Below, piece by piece: positions 24,492-32,747 of a stretch of DNA of 64,000 bases. This DNA comes from Acidimicrobiales bacterium. Its GTDB lineage: Bacteria; Actinomycetota; Acidimicrobiia; Acidimicrobiales; Acidimicrobilacustridaceae. Positions within the stretch are counted from its first letter, which is position 1. Every line of letters begins with the position of its first letter. The notes beneath the pieces are model-generated. The model saw nothing but the letters and a program-made list of their open reading frames with translations, ran no database searches and was not told the DNA's origin. The translations under genes were made by a program, and so were the position numbers. Where the stretch lies: the NCBI GenBank assembly GCA_025455885.1, contig JALOLR010000015.1, forward strand, positions 50,032 through 114,031. The letters run 5' to 3'.

Positions 24492-24537
24492 TCGGCGTGT
24501 CGGACTGATCGGCGTGTCGGACCGACCGGCGTGTCGC
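24487..24537. repeat. 17-bp tandem repeat, three copies, between convergent SDR genes
   Basis: ACTGATCGGCGTGTCGG occurs perfectly at 24487-24503 and 24504-24520, then with three changes at 24521-24537. The first copy includes the TGA stop of the upstream SDR gene. The array lies in the 64-nt gap between convergent genes. It has no hairpin strong enough to be a normal terminator. It looks like slippage-type expansion, or a protein-binding array. Confidence 0.85.
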
Positions 24538-24555
24538 ACCGGCCGGTCACCGAGG

Positions 24556-25323
24556 TCAGATCGGCCGGCTCCCCGCCGCCCGGATGTTGCTGCGCACGCA
24601 GATGCCGCTGATGTTCGACGACTCGTCGGAGGCCAGCCACACCACGGTGGCCGCCACCTCCTCGGGGCGGCTCAGGCGTTGCAGGTTCAGGCCTCGGGTG
24701 TGCTCGGCCACCCCACCGGGCTGTTGCTCGAGGTGGGCCAGCAGCGGCGCCGTCGCTGTCGGTCCGGGGGTGACCGCGTTGGCCCGGATCCCGTGGGGGC
24801 CGTACTCCTGGGCCACCGTCTCCATGAGGTTGACGACGCCGGCCTTCGCGGCCGCGTAGCCGCCGAGGCCGTACTGCCCGCCGATCCCCGCCCCCGACGA
24901 CATGCTGACGATCGAGCCTCGCCCGGCGCGCAGCATGTGGGGCAGCACCGCTCGGGTGGCGAAGAACACGGTGTCGAGTGTGAGGCGCTGTTGGAAGCGC
25001 CAGTCGTCGTCGGAGAGGTCGCCGATCAGCCCCCAGCGCGAGACCCCCACGTTGTTGGAGAGCACGTCGACCCGCCCGTGGCGGTCGACCGCGTCGGCCA
25101 CCCAGCCGTCGACGAACCCCGGGTCGGCGGCGTCACCCGGCGCGGCGTCCACCGTCGCGCCACCCTCCCGGAGCTCGGCGACCACGGCGTCGAGATCGCC
25201 CGTCGCGACGTCGTTCAGCGACAGCACGGCCCCCTCGGCGGCCATCCGCCGGGCCACTGCTCGTCCGATGCCGTTGGCCGCCGCGCTGACGAGCGCCACT
25301 TTCGCGTCGAGGCGGCCGGTCAC
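24556..25323 (-). CDS. Short-chain dehydrogenase/reductase
   Basis: A 255-residue SDR with a variant cofactor motif SAAANGIG in place of TGxxxGIG, an NNVG strand-4 motif, catalytic Ser in SMSSGAG and YAAAK as the YxxxK pair. Acidic residues after strand 2 (LNDVATGD) favour NAD(H). The GTG at 25323 overlaps the stop of the DUF1214 gene as GTGA, so it is the second gene of that operon. The unusual Ser-Ala start of the glycine motif is worth noting but does not remove a key glycine. Confidence 0.85.
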   Translation of the reverse strand: MTGRLDAKVALVSAAANGIGRAVARRMAAEGAVLSLNDVATGDLDAVVAELREGGATVDAAPGDAADPGFVDGWVADAVDRHGRVDVLSNNVGVSRWGLIGDLSDDDWRFQQRLTLDTVFFATRAVLPHMLRAGRGSIVSMSSGAGIGGQYGLGGYAAAKAGVVNLMETVAQEYGPHGIRANAVTPGPTATAPLLAHLEQQPGGVAEHTRGLNLQRLSRPEEVAATVVWLASDESSNISGICVRSNIRAAGSRPI

Positions 25324-26471
25324 GTGCGGAACCGCCAGGCGAGGTGCCGGCGTCGTGCGGCGAGGACGGCGTCCCGCGTGGCGCGGTCGACGGTGGCCGT
25401 GCCCGTCGGCAGGACGGACTCGAGCTCGTCGCACGGCACCACCCGGGTGGCGGGGGTCGGCGCGGCGTCGGCCCAGAAGCAGCGGAAGTGCAGGAGGCCC
25501 ACTCGGCGGCCACCGGCGTCGAGCCAGTTCGCCACCCCCGGATCGGTGTGGGCCACCACGATCCGCACCCGGTCGTCGGCGTCCACGACCAGCTGGGTGT
25601 GGTTGAGCGAGGTCTGGCGCTCGGTGATGTCGAGCAGCTCGAACCACGCCATCTCGTAGAGCTGGAACGCCCAGTAGCGGGCGTCGGGGCGGGGCACCTC
25701 GACGACCAGCGCGTCGTCGGGGCCGAGGTCCCAGAAGCAGAACCCGTAGCGCGCCGCGTCGAGGCCCTTGGCGAGCCCGAAGACCGGGGCGAAGGTGTTG
25801 TCCTCGGCGTCGGCACGGTGTTCCCGCAGGTACCGGTTCCAGTAGTCGAGGGACACCTCGACGCCGTGGACGCCCGCCGACAGCCGCTCGTCCACGACGG
25901 CGGTGCTGAGGCGACCCCCGGCGGGCAGCGCATCGTTGTCGAGGCACTCGATGACGAACGTCGCCGGCTCGCGCGCCCGCCAGTCGAAGTAGTACTCGCG
26001 GATCGACACGGTCACCGCGCCGTCGGGGAGCGGGACGGGCCCGGCCCCGCCGACCTCGATGTCGATCGGGTCGTCGGGCCCGAGCCCGAGCTCGGTGGCG
26101 GTGACCTCCACGAGGGTGCCCCAGGTGGCCTCGTGCATGAACCCGGCCCGCACGGCCAGCACGAACTCCTCGCAGCCGTGCATGTGCCCGGTGATCCGGT
26201 ACCGGCGGCCCGGCTCGACTCGGGCATGGCGGTACACGTTGTCGGCGTTCGGACCGCCCCACTGGGTGACGAGGTCGTTCTGGCGCTGGAAGGCCGGTCG
26301 CCGGGGGTCGGCGTGGAAGACCGACCACCCGAGCCAGCACAGGGCCTGCTCGGCGACGTGGGCGAGCCCGTCGGCGCGGTCGGCGTCGCCGGGCGGGAAC
26401 TCGTCGCCGGTGAGGCGCGCCGTCACCTTGCCCAGGCGCTCCCACGGCCCCGACCCCCCGTCGCCCTCCAT
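25320..26471 (-). CDS. DUF1214 domain-containing protein
   Basis: A 383-residue protein whose C-terminal half carries DUF1214 features: ARYWAFQLYEMAW, RQTSLNHTQLVVDADDRVRIVVA and NWLDAGG. The N-terminal half (WGGPNADNVYRHARVEPGRRYRITG) also fits longer family members. The family's biochemical role is unknown; members are often near CoA- or steroid-catabolic genes. The ATG at 26471 lies 8 nt after TAGGGT on the minus strand (26480-26485), a near-leaderless promoter. Coupled to the downstream SDR by a 4-nt overlap. Confidence 0.8.
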   Translation of the reverse strand: MEGDGGSGPWERLGKVTARLTGDEFPPGDADRADGLAHVAEQALCWLGWSVFHADPRRPAFQRQNDLVTQWGGPNADNVYRHARVEPGRRYRITGHMHGCEEFVLAVRAGFMHEATWGTLVEVTATELGLGPDDPIDIEVGGAGPVPLPDGAVTVSIREYYFDWRAREPATFVIECLDNDALPAGGRLSTAVVDERLSAGVHGVEVSLDYWNRYLREHRADAEDNTFAPVFGLAKGLDAARYGFCFWDLGPDDALVVEVPRPDARYWAFQLYEMAWFELLDITERQTSLNHTQLVVDADDRVRIVVAHTDPGVANWLDAGGRRVGLLHFRCFWADAAPTPATRVVPCDELESVLPTGTATVDRATRDAVLAARRRHLAWRFRT

Positions 26472-26575
26472 GCGCGCCGACCCTAGCGTCGGGCACCGGA
26501 CGCCCCGCGGTGACGAACTCGTGACCTTCGACCCTGGTGCTCGGAACGACGGCTCCGGGCAGTTAGCGTGTGGGG

Positions 26576-27367
26576 GTGCTCGGAGACGACCCCGCCGCCG
26601 TGCCCGCGTCGTCCGGGGCGTCGTCGCTCGGTCTCCCCCCGTCCATCGAGGCGTGCCTCTTCGACCTCGACGGCGTCCTGACCCGAACCGCCGACGTCCA
26701 CGCCGCGGCGTGGAAGAAGATGTTCGACGCGTACCTGGTCGAGCGGGGCGCACGCGAGGGGCGGCAGTTCGAGCCCTTCACCCTCCCGTCGGACTACACC
26801 GCCCACGTCGACGGCAAGCTTCGCCAGGACGGCGTGCGCGACTTCCTCGCCTCGCGGGGCATCGAGCTGCCCGACGGGACGCCCAGCGATCCGCCCGACG
26901 CCGAGACGGTCAACGGCCTCGGCAACCGCAAGAACGTGCTGGTGCTCGACCTGATCCACAGCGACGGCGTGGCCACCTACGAGCGCTCGGTCGCCTTCGT
27001 CCGCGCCGCCGAGGAAGCCGGTCTGCGGCGAGCGGTCGTCTCGGCCAGCCGCAACTGCCAGGAGGTGCTGCGCGCCGCCGGCATCGAGGACCTCTTCGAG
27101 ATCCGCATCGACGGCAACGTGGCCGCCGAGCGCCACCTGCCCGGCAAGCCCGCCCCCGACATGTTCCTCGCCGCGGCGGCTGACCTCGGCGTCGACCGCA
27201 CCGCGTCGGTCGTGTTCGAGGACGCCGTCTCCGGTGTGGCCGCCGGGCGGGCGGGCGGTTTCGGGTTCGTGGTCGGGGTGGACCGGGTGGGCCACGCCGA
27301 CGCGCTCCGCGCCAACGGCGCCGACATCGTGGTCGACGACCTGGGCGACCTCCTGGAGGACCGATGA
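26576..27367 (+). CDS. pgmB: HAD-family beta-phosphoglucomutase
   Basis: A 263-residue HAD hydrolase-type enzyme. The nucleophile motif is FDLDGVLT (first Asp phosphorylated, second Asp acid/base). A helical cap follows, then VVSASRN (Ser motif II), GKPAPDMFL (Lys motif III) and FEDAVSGVAAG (motif IV). The cap and GKPAPD context match beta-phosphoglucomutases, which interconvert beta-glucose-1-phosphate and glucose-6-phosphate. Its stop overlaps the start of a GH65 phosphorylase, the enzyme that makes beta-glucose-1-phosphate. I chose the GTG at 26576, exactly 6 nt after TAGCGT (26564-26569), over one 6 nt upstream. Confidence 0.88.
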   Translation: MLGDDPAAVPASSGASSLGLPPSIEACLFDLDGVLTRTADVHAAAWKKMFDAYLVERGAREGRQFEPFTLPSDYTAHVDGKLRQDGVRDFLASRGIELPDGTPSDPPDAETVNGLGNRKNVLVLDLIHSDGVATYERSVAFVRAAEEAGLRRAVVSASRNCQEVLRAAGIEDLFEIRIDGNVAAERHLPGKPAPDMFLAAAADLGVDRTASVVFEDAVSGVAAGRAGGFGFVVGVDRVGHADALRANGADIVVDDLGDLLEDR

Positions 27368-29748
27368 TCAACGGCGACTTCTTCGAGGTCGAGCCCTGGT
27401 CGCTCACCGAGCGGACGCTGCACCAGGACCACCTCCCCGAGACCGAGTCGCTCTTCGCGCTCTCCAACGGCCACATCGGCATGCGGGGCAACCTCGACGA
27501 GGGGGAGCCCAACGGGACACCGGGGTCCTACCTCAACGGCTTCTTCGAGTCGCGGCCCCTCCCCTATGCCGAGGCGGGCTACGGCTACCCCGAGGAGGGC
27601 CAGACCCTCATCGACGTGACCAACGGCAAGCTCATCCGCCTGCTGGTCGACGACGAGCCCCTCGACGTGCGCCACGGGTGGCTCGACCACCACTGCCGCA
27701 GCCTCAACTTCCGTGACGGGACGCTCGACCGCGACCTCGAGTGGCGTTCCCCGGCCGGGAAGGTCGTCCGCGTCCGCTCCACCCGGTTGGTGTCGTTCGT
27801 GCACCGGGCGGTGGCCGCCATCCGCTACGAGGTCACCGCCGTCGACGAGCCGTTGCGCATCGTCGCCCAGTCGACCCTCGTCGCCAACGAGCCCACCGAC
27901 GGCGAGAACGGCGACCCGCGGGCCGCGGCCGCGCTCCGGGCCCCGCTGGTGGCGGAGTTCAACACCGCCCAGGGGCTGGAGGCGGCGCTCGGGCACCACA
28001 CCCGCTCGAGCGGGCTGCGCGTGGCGGCGGGCATCGCCCACACCGTCGAGGGCCCCGATGGCACGGTCACCGACGCCGAGAGCGAGGCCGACCTGGCCAG
28101 GGTCACCGTCAGCACCGAGCTGGCCGCCGGCGAGACGCTCACCCTCGTGAAGTTCGTGGCCTACGGATGGTCGAGCCAACGGGCCATGCCGGCGCTGCGC
28201 GACCAGGTCGACGCAGCGCTCGAGTCCGCCAAGCGCAGCGGCTGGGACGGGCTCTGCGCCAGCCAGCGGCAGTACCTCGACGACTTCTGGGCCCGCGCCG
28301 ACGTCGAGATCGAGGGTGACGACGAGCTGCAACAGGCCGTGCGCTTCGCCCTGTTCCATGTGCTGCAGGCCGCCGCTCGCGCCGAGCGTCGGGCCATCCC
28401 GGCCAAGGGCCTCTCCGGGCGGGGCTACGACGGCCACAGCTTCTGGGACATGGAGGCCTACGTGCTGCGGGTCCTCAGCTACACCGCCCCGCACATGGCC
28501 CGCGACGCGCTGCTGTGGCGCCACGCCACCATCCCCCAGGCCAAGGCCAGGGCCGAGGTCCTGCACCTCGAGGGGGCCACCTTCCCGTGGCGGACGATCC
28601 GGGGCGAGGAGTGCTCCGGCTACTGGCCGGCCGGCACGGCGGCCGCCCACCTGAACGCCGGCGTGGCCGACGCCGCCCGCCGCTACATCTACACCACCGG
28701 CGACGTCGCCTTCGAGGAGACCGAGGGCTTCGACCTGTTCGCCGAGACCGCCCGCTTCTGGCTGTCCCTCGGCCACACCGACGCCGAGGGCGGGTTCCGC
28801 ATCGACGGGGTGACCGGCCCCGACGAGTACACGGCCCTGGTCGACAACAACGTGTTCACCAACCTCATGGCGGCCCGCAACCTGCGCTGTGCGGCCGACG
28901 TGGCCCGGCGCTACCCGCACCGCGCCCGTGACCACGGCATCGGCGACGACGAGATCGCGTCGTGGGTCCGGGCGGCCGACACGATGGTCATCCCGTTCGA
29001 CGACGAGCTCGGGGTCACGCCGGCCTCGAAGGGGTTCACCCGGTACCGGCGCTGGGACTTCGAGAAGACGCCCCACGACCAGTACCCCCTGCTGATGCAC
29101 TTCCCCTACTACCTCCTCTACTCGAGCCAGGTCGTCAAGCAGGCCGACCTGGTGTTCGCCCTCTACACCTGCGGCGACTCGTTCAGCTTCGAGCAGAAGC
29201 GACGGGACTTCGCGTACTACGAGGCCATCACGGTGCGCGACTCGTCGCTGTCGGCGTGCATCCAGGCGATCGTGGCCGCCGAGGTCGGGCAGATGGAGCT
29301 GGCCTACGACTACTTCCGCGAGACGGCGTTCGTCGACCTGCGCGACCTCGCCGGGAACACCAGCGACGGCCTGCACCTCGCCGCTCTCGCCGGGTGCTGG
29401 TTGGTGCCGGTGGCCGGTTTCGGAGGGATGCGCGACCACAGTGAGATGCTGCACTTCTCCCCGTACCTCCCCGATTCCATCACCCGGTTGTCGTTCCGCC
29501 TCGTCTACCGGGACCGCTGCCTCAAGGTGACCATGGCCGACGGCGAGGTGACCTACGAGGTGCTCTCCGGCGAGCCGATCACCATCGGCCACGACGGGGT
29601 GGAGATCACCGTCGCCGTCGACGCGCCCGTGACCTGTGACTGGGACGGCCAGCGCGAACCGCCGACGGTGGTGCCGCCCCCCGGTCGTGAACCGCTGCGA
29701 CGAGGTGTGGGGGCCGACAGCGACGCCCCGGTGCACCGCCCGGCGTAG
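27364..29748 (+). CDS. Glycoside hydrolase family 65 disaccharide phosphorylase (maltose/trehalose/kojibiose type)
   Basis: A 794-residue inverting phosphorylase. It has an N-terminal beta-sandwich (NGHIGMRGNLDEG), an (alpha/alpha)6 barrel with SFWDMEAYVLRVL, and the catalytic acid in GVTGPDEYT (Glu488). The KQADLVFALY region and a phosphate-binding GNTSDGLHLAALAG follow, then a small C-terminal beta domain. It would cleave an alpha-linked glucose disaccharide with phosphate to glucose plus beta-glucose-1-phosphate in the cytoplasm. The ATG overlaps the beta-phosphoglucomutase stop (ATGA), giving a complete route to glucose-6-phosphate. Maltose, trehalose or kojibiose specificity cannot be told by eye. 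Confidence 0.92.
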   Translation: MINGDFFEVEPWSLTERTLHQDHLPETESLFALSNGHIGMRGNLDEGEPNGTPGSYLNGFFESRPLPYAEAGYGYPEEGQTLIDVTNGKLIRLLVDDEPLDVRHGWLDHHCRSLNFRDGTLDRDLEWRSPAGKVVRVRSTRLVSFVHRAVAAIRYEVTAVDEPLRIVAQSTLVANEPTDGENGDPRAAAALRAPLVAEFNTAQGLEAALGHHTRSSGLRVAAGIAHTVEGPDGTVTDAESEADLARVTVSTELAAGETLTLVKFVAYGWSSQRAMPALRDQVDAALESAKRSGWDGLCASQRQYLDDFWARADVEIEGDDELQQAVRFALFHVLQAAARAERRAIPAKGLSGRGYDGHSFWDMEAYVLRVLSYTAPHMARDALLWRHATIPQAKARAEVLHLEGATFPWRTIRGEECSGYWPAGTAAAHLNAGVADAARRYIYTTGDVAFEETEGFDLFAETARFWLSLGHTDAEGGFRIDGVTGPDEYTALVDNNVFTNLMAARNLRCAADVARRYPHRARDHGIGDDEIASWVRAADTMVIPFDDELGVTPASKGFTRYRRWDFEKTPHDQYPLLMHFPYYLLYSSQVVKQADLVFALYTCGDSFSFEQKRRDFAYYEAITVRDSSLSACIQAIVAAEVGQMELAYDYFRETAFVDLRDLAGNTSDGLHLAALAGCWLVPVAGFGGMRDHSEMLHFSPYLPDSITRLSFRLVYRDRCLKVTMADGEVTYEVLSGEPITIGHDGVEITVAVDAPVTCDWDGQREPPTVVPPPGREPLRRGVGADSDAPVHRPA

Positions 29749-31224
29749 TCAGGCCCGGTCGGCGCGCTCCAGGAAGCGGGCGTGGCGCACGAGATGGCCC
29801 AGGGCCCGCACCGCCCGGTTCGCCGAGGCGTAGCAGAGCCGGCCGTGGGCCCGCACCGCGGCCGGACCGGCGTTGTCGGGGTCGGCCACCGCCAGCTCGG
29901 TGGCGGTGAGGACGGGGGTGCCGGTGCGGTCGGACACCTCGGCGGCGGCCGCCGCGAAGCGGGCGTCCTGCGTCTCGTGGTACGCCACGATCCGCTCCAG
30001 GCCGTGGTCGGGGTAGAAGCCGCCGCGCCGCATCAATTTGGCCTGGTTGGCCTGGATGCCGAGGCCCAGGTGGATGATCGAGTGGACGTCGGGGTGCGAC
30101 GCCAGCAGCTCGAGCACCTCCGGGATGGTGTCGCGGGTCTCGCCGCCGGCCAGGTCGACCGGGTTGGCCCGGCTCCAGCGGGGAGGGAGGCGGGTGTCGA
30201 TCTCGGCCCGCAGGTCGTCGGGGAGGGCCATCAGGTGCAGCGACCGGTCCCTGGCGATCGCGTCGGCGGCCACCACGCCCCATCCCCCGGCCGTGGTCAT
30301 CACCACCACGTTGGGACCGGCCGGCAACGGTTGCGTGGCGAAGGTGGCGGCCGCTTCGAAGGCCTCCTCCGGCGCGGCGGCGCGGGTGACCCCGAACTGC
30401 CGGCAGGCGCCGTCGAACACCCGGTCGTTCGACGCCAGGGCGCCGGTGTGGCTGGCGGCCGCCTCGGCACCGTCCTCCGTCGCGCCGCCCTTCACCACCA
30501 CGACCGGCATCCTCGGGGTGACGGTGGCCATCCGCTCGAAGAAGGCCCGGCCGTCCGGCAGGCTCTCGACGTAGGCCAGCCCGACGGTGGTGGCGGGGTC
30601 GTCGGCGTAGAAGCCGACGAAGTCGGCCACGCCCACCGCGGCGGCGTTGCCGGCCGAGACGGCCCGCGAGACGCCGACCCCTGACGCCGTCGCCCAGTTC
30701 ATGAAGCTCGACACCAGGTTGCCGGACTGGCTGGCGATGCCGATCGAGCCGGGCGGGGGGTACGGGGCCACGATCTGGGCGCACAGCGACACCGGGGTGG
30801 ACACCAGTCCCTGCCCGTTGGGACCGGCGACCAGCATCCCGAGCTCGGCGGCGACGGCGGTGAGCTCGTCCTGGGCGGCGCGGCCTTCCGGCCCGGCCTC
30901 GGCGTAGCCACCCGACGCCACGAACGCCGCCCGGACGCCCTTGGCGGCGCAGGCCCGGAGCAGTTCGACGTTGGCCGACGCCGGGGTGCACACCACCACC
31001 AGGTCGACGGTGCCCGGCTCGAGCTCGTCGGCGGAGCGCAGCAGCTCGACGCCGAGCACCTCGCCGCCCTGGGGGTTGATGGCCGTCACCGTGCCGGCGT
31101 AGCCGCTGGCCAGGATGTTGTGGAGGGCCACGAAGCCGAACTTGCCGGGATGGCTCGACGCCCCCGCCACCACCACGCCGCGGGGCTCGAACAGGGCCCG
31201 GTAGCCGTCGTCCGGGGCGGTCAT
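29749..31224 (-). CDS. ADP-forming acyl-CoA synthetase, alpha (CoA-binding/ligase) subunit
   Basis: A 491-residue protein of the NDP-forming acyl-CoA synthetase superfamily. It has an N-terminal CoA-binding Rossmann domain (VVVAGASSHPGKFG), a GPNGQGLVS loop, and a ligase domain with the transiently phosphorylated His in AASHTGALA. The ATP-grasp part is a separate gene upstream with overlapping stop/start, so the enzyme is a two-subunit type. It activates a carboxylic acid to its CoA ester with ATP giving ADP and Pi, or runs in reverse for ATP. Its stop directly abuts the stop of the convergent GH65 gene. Confidence 0.85.
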   Translation of the reverse strand: MTAPDDGYRALFEPRGVVVAGASSHPGKFGFVALHNILASGYAGTVTAINPQGGEVLGVELLRSADELEPGTVDLVVVCTPASANVELLRACAAKGVRAAFVASGGYAEAGPEGRAAQDELTAVAAELGMLVAGPNGQGLVSTPVSLCAQIVAPYPPPGSIGIASQSGNLVSSFMNWATASGVGVSRAVSAGNAAAVGVADFVGFYADDPATTVGLAYVESLPDGRAFFERMATVTPRMPVVVVKGGATEDGAEAAASHTGALASNDRVFDGACRQFGVTRAAAPEEAFEAAATFATQPLPAGPNVVVMTTAGGWGVVAADAIARDRSLHLMALPDDLRAEIDTRLPPRWSRANPVDLAGGETRDTIPEVLELLASHPDVHSIIHLGLGIQANQAKLMRRGGFYPDHGLERIVAYHETQDARFAAAAAEVSDRTGTPVLTATELAVADPDNAGPAAVRAHGRLCYASANRAVRALGHLVRHARFLERADRA

Positions 31225-31871
31225 GCGTCGACCTCCACCAGCGCGTCGACGGCGATCGGGACGCCGGCGCAGACCTTCAGGGGGTTCACGTCGATCGACG
31301 CGATGTCCGGCCGTTCGATGGCACAGGCCGACAGGGCCAGGAGGGCGTCGGCGAGCCGGTCGCGGTCGACCTCCGGCTCGCCGCGGAACGGGCCGAGCAG
31401 CGCCTGGGCCCGGAGGTCGTCGATGAGGTCCTCAGCGTCGGCGCGGCGCAGCGGTGCGAGCCGGAAGGCCACGTCCCCCAGGGCCTCGGCGGCGATCCCG
31501 CCGATCCCCAACATGACAGCGTGGCCGAGCTGGGGGTCGCGGACGACGCCGGCGATCAGCTCCCGGTGGCCCTCGAGGTGGCGGGCGACGAGGAGGCTCA
31601 CCGGGCCGTCGTCGGGGGTGGCCTGCGACAACAGCGCGGCGGCGGCCTCGCGCACCTGCTCGGCGGCGCGGAGGTTCAGCCGGACCAGGCCCCGCTCGGT
31701 CTTGTGGGCGATCCGCTCCCCGTTGAGCTTGACCACCACGGGGAGGCCGAGCTCGATCGCGGCGTCCACCGCCGCGTCGGGGGTGGCGACGACCCGTTCG
31801 GCGGCCACCTCGAGCCCGTAGGAGGCCAGGAGCTCCTTGGAGTCGGACTCCGCCATCGTCGTCGTGCCCAT
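31221..31871 (-). CDS. ADP-forming acyl-CoA synthetase, beta (ATP-grasp) subunit
   Basis: A 216-residue ATP-grasp protein with SKELLASYGLEV at the N-terminus, the nucleotide-binding strand LPVVVKLNGERIAHKTERGLVRLNL, the GHAVMLGIGG loop and the metal-binding end DIASIDVNPLKV. It is the phosphotransfer partner of the alpha subunit next to it. The ATG (31871) has a GGAGG Shine-Dalgarno 5 nt upstream; TAGCGT about 30 nt further up is a likely -10. The acid substrate is not evident. Confidence 0.85.
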   Translation of the reverse strand: MGTTTMAESDSKELLASYGLEVAAERVVATPDAAVDAAIELGLPVVVKLNGERIAHKTERGLVRLNLRAAEQVREAAAALLSQATPDDGPVSLLVARHLEGHRELIAGVVRDPQLGHAVMLGIGGIAAEALGDVAFRLAPLRRADAEDLIDDLRAQALLGPFRGEPEVDRDRLADALLALSACAIERPDIASIDVNPLKVCAGVPIAVDALVEVDA

Positions 31872-31928
31872 CGTCGCCTCCGTCTCGCGTCCGGCGGTGA
31901 CGCTAGGTGCTCGGGGCCCCGTCGGTGG

Positions 31929-32747
31929 TCAGCGGGGCGAGCCGTCGAGGTCGTGGACGGCGAGACCCCACTCGGCGATGTTGTCGAGGCTGACGGTCGT
32001 GCGCCCGGTGACGTCCGCGTCGCAGTCGCACAGCACGACGGTCCCCTCCACCATCTCCTCCATCGACTCGATCTGGTCCGGGCGCAGGGTCGATCCGACG
32101 AGGGCCGCTGCTCCCTCGCTGAGGACCGCGGCCCTGGGCTCGACCGTGTTGACCCGTATGCCCGTGCCGTACAGCTCGGCGGCGAGGCCGTTGCTGATCC
32201 GGTTGAGCGCAGCCTTCGACGCGCCGTACGCCGCCGTGCGCGGTCCCGCCGGGCCCACGTCGAACGGGGGGCCCTCCCAGTGCCGGGCGCTCCCGCTCGA
32301 CAGGTTCACGATCCACCCCTCGCCGGCGTCGACCATCGCCGGCACGGCGGCCAGGGCGAGGTCGAGCGGAGCGTTCACGTTGACTTCGAACATGATGTTC
32401 CGGCGCTTCACCGAGAACCCGGTCAGCGGGGCCTGGATCGACGCGGCGGCGTTGTTGACGAGGATCTCGACCGGCCCGCCCAGCACCTCGGCCGCCTCGG
32501 GGATCACCCGCAGGCGGTCCTCGGGATCGGTGAGGTCGGCCACGACGATCCCCACGGTGGTGCCGTAGCGGGCCAGGCGATCGGCGGTCTCGGTGAGGCT
32601 GCCGGCGAGGGTCTCGTGGTGGTCGAGGGTGCGCGCGGTGAGGACCACGTCAGCGCCCTCGGCGGCCAACCGCTCGGCGATGGCCGCCCCGATGCCGCGG
32701 CTCGATCCGGTGACCACCGCCCGGCGACCCCGGAAGCGATCGGGCAT
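31929..32747 (-). CDS. Short-chain dehydrogenase/reductase
   Basis: A 272-residue classical SDR with TGSSRGIG, NNAA, a Ser in NLSSGSA and YGASK. The TART segment after strand 2 suggests NADP(H). Its ATG shares one base with the stop of the DegT-family gene upstream (TGATG), so the two are co-translated. With a probable sugar dehydrase as partner it may reduce a keto-sugar, but a general ketoreductase role is equally possible. Confidence 0.85.
   Translation of the reverse strand: MPDRFRGRRAVVTGSSRGIGAAIAERLAAEGADVVLTARTLDHHETLAGSLTETADRLARYGTTVGIVVADLTDPEDRLRVIPEAAEVLGGPVEILVNNAAASIQAPLTGFSVKRRNIMFEVNVNAPLDLALAAVPAMVDAGEGWIVNLSSGSARHWEGPPFDVGPAGPRTAAYGASKAALNRISNGLAAELYGTGIRVNTVEPRAAVLSEGAAALVGSTLRPDQIESMEEMVEGTVVLCDCDADVTGRTTVSLDNIAEWGLAVHDLDGSPR

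Noticed and set aside
24487..24537. CRISPR array
   Set aside because: The three 17-bp units are contiguous with no spacers and no cas genes are present. No CRISPR-like array was found elsewhere in the window.
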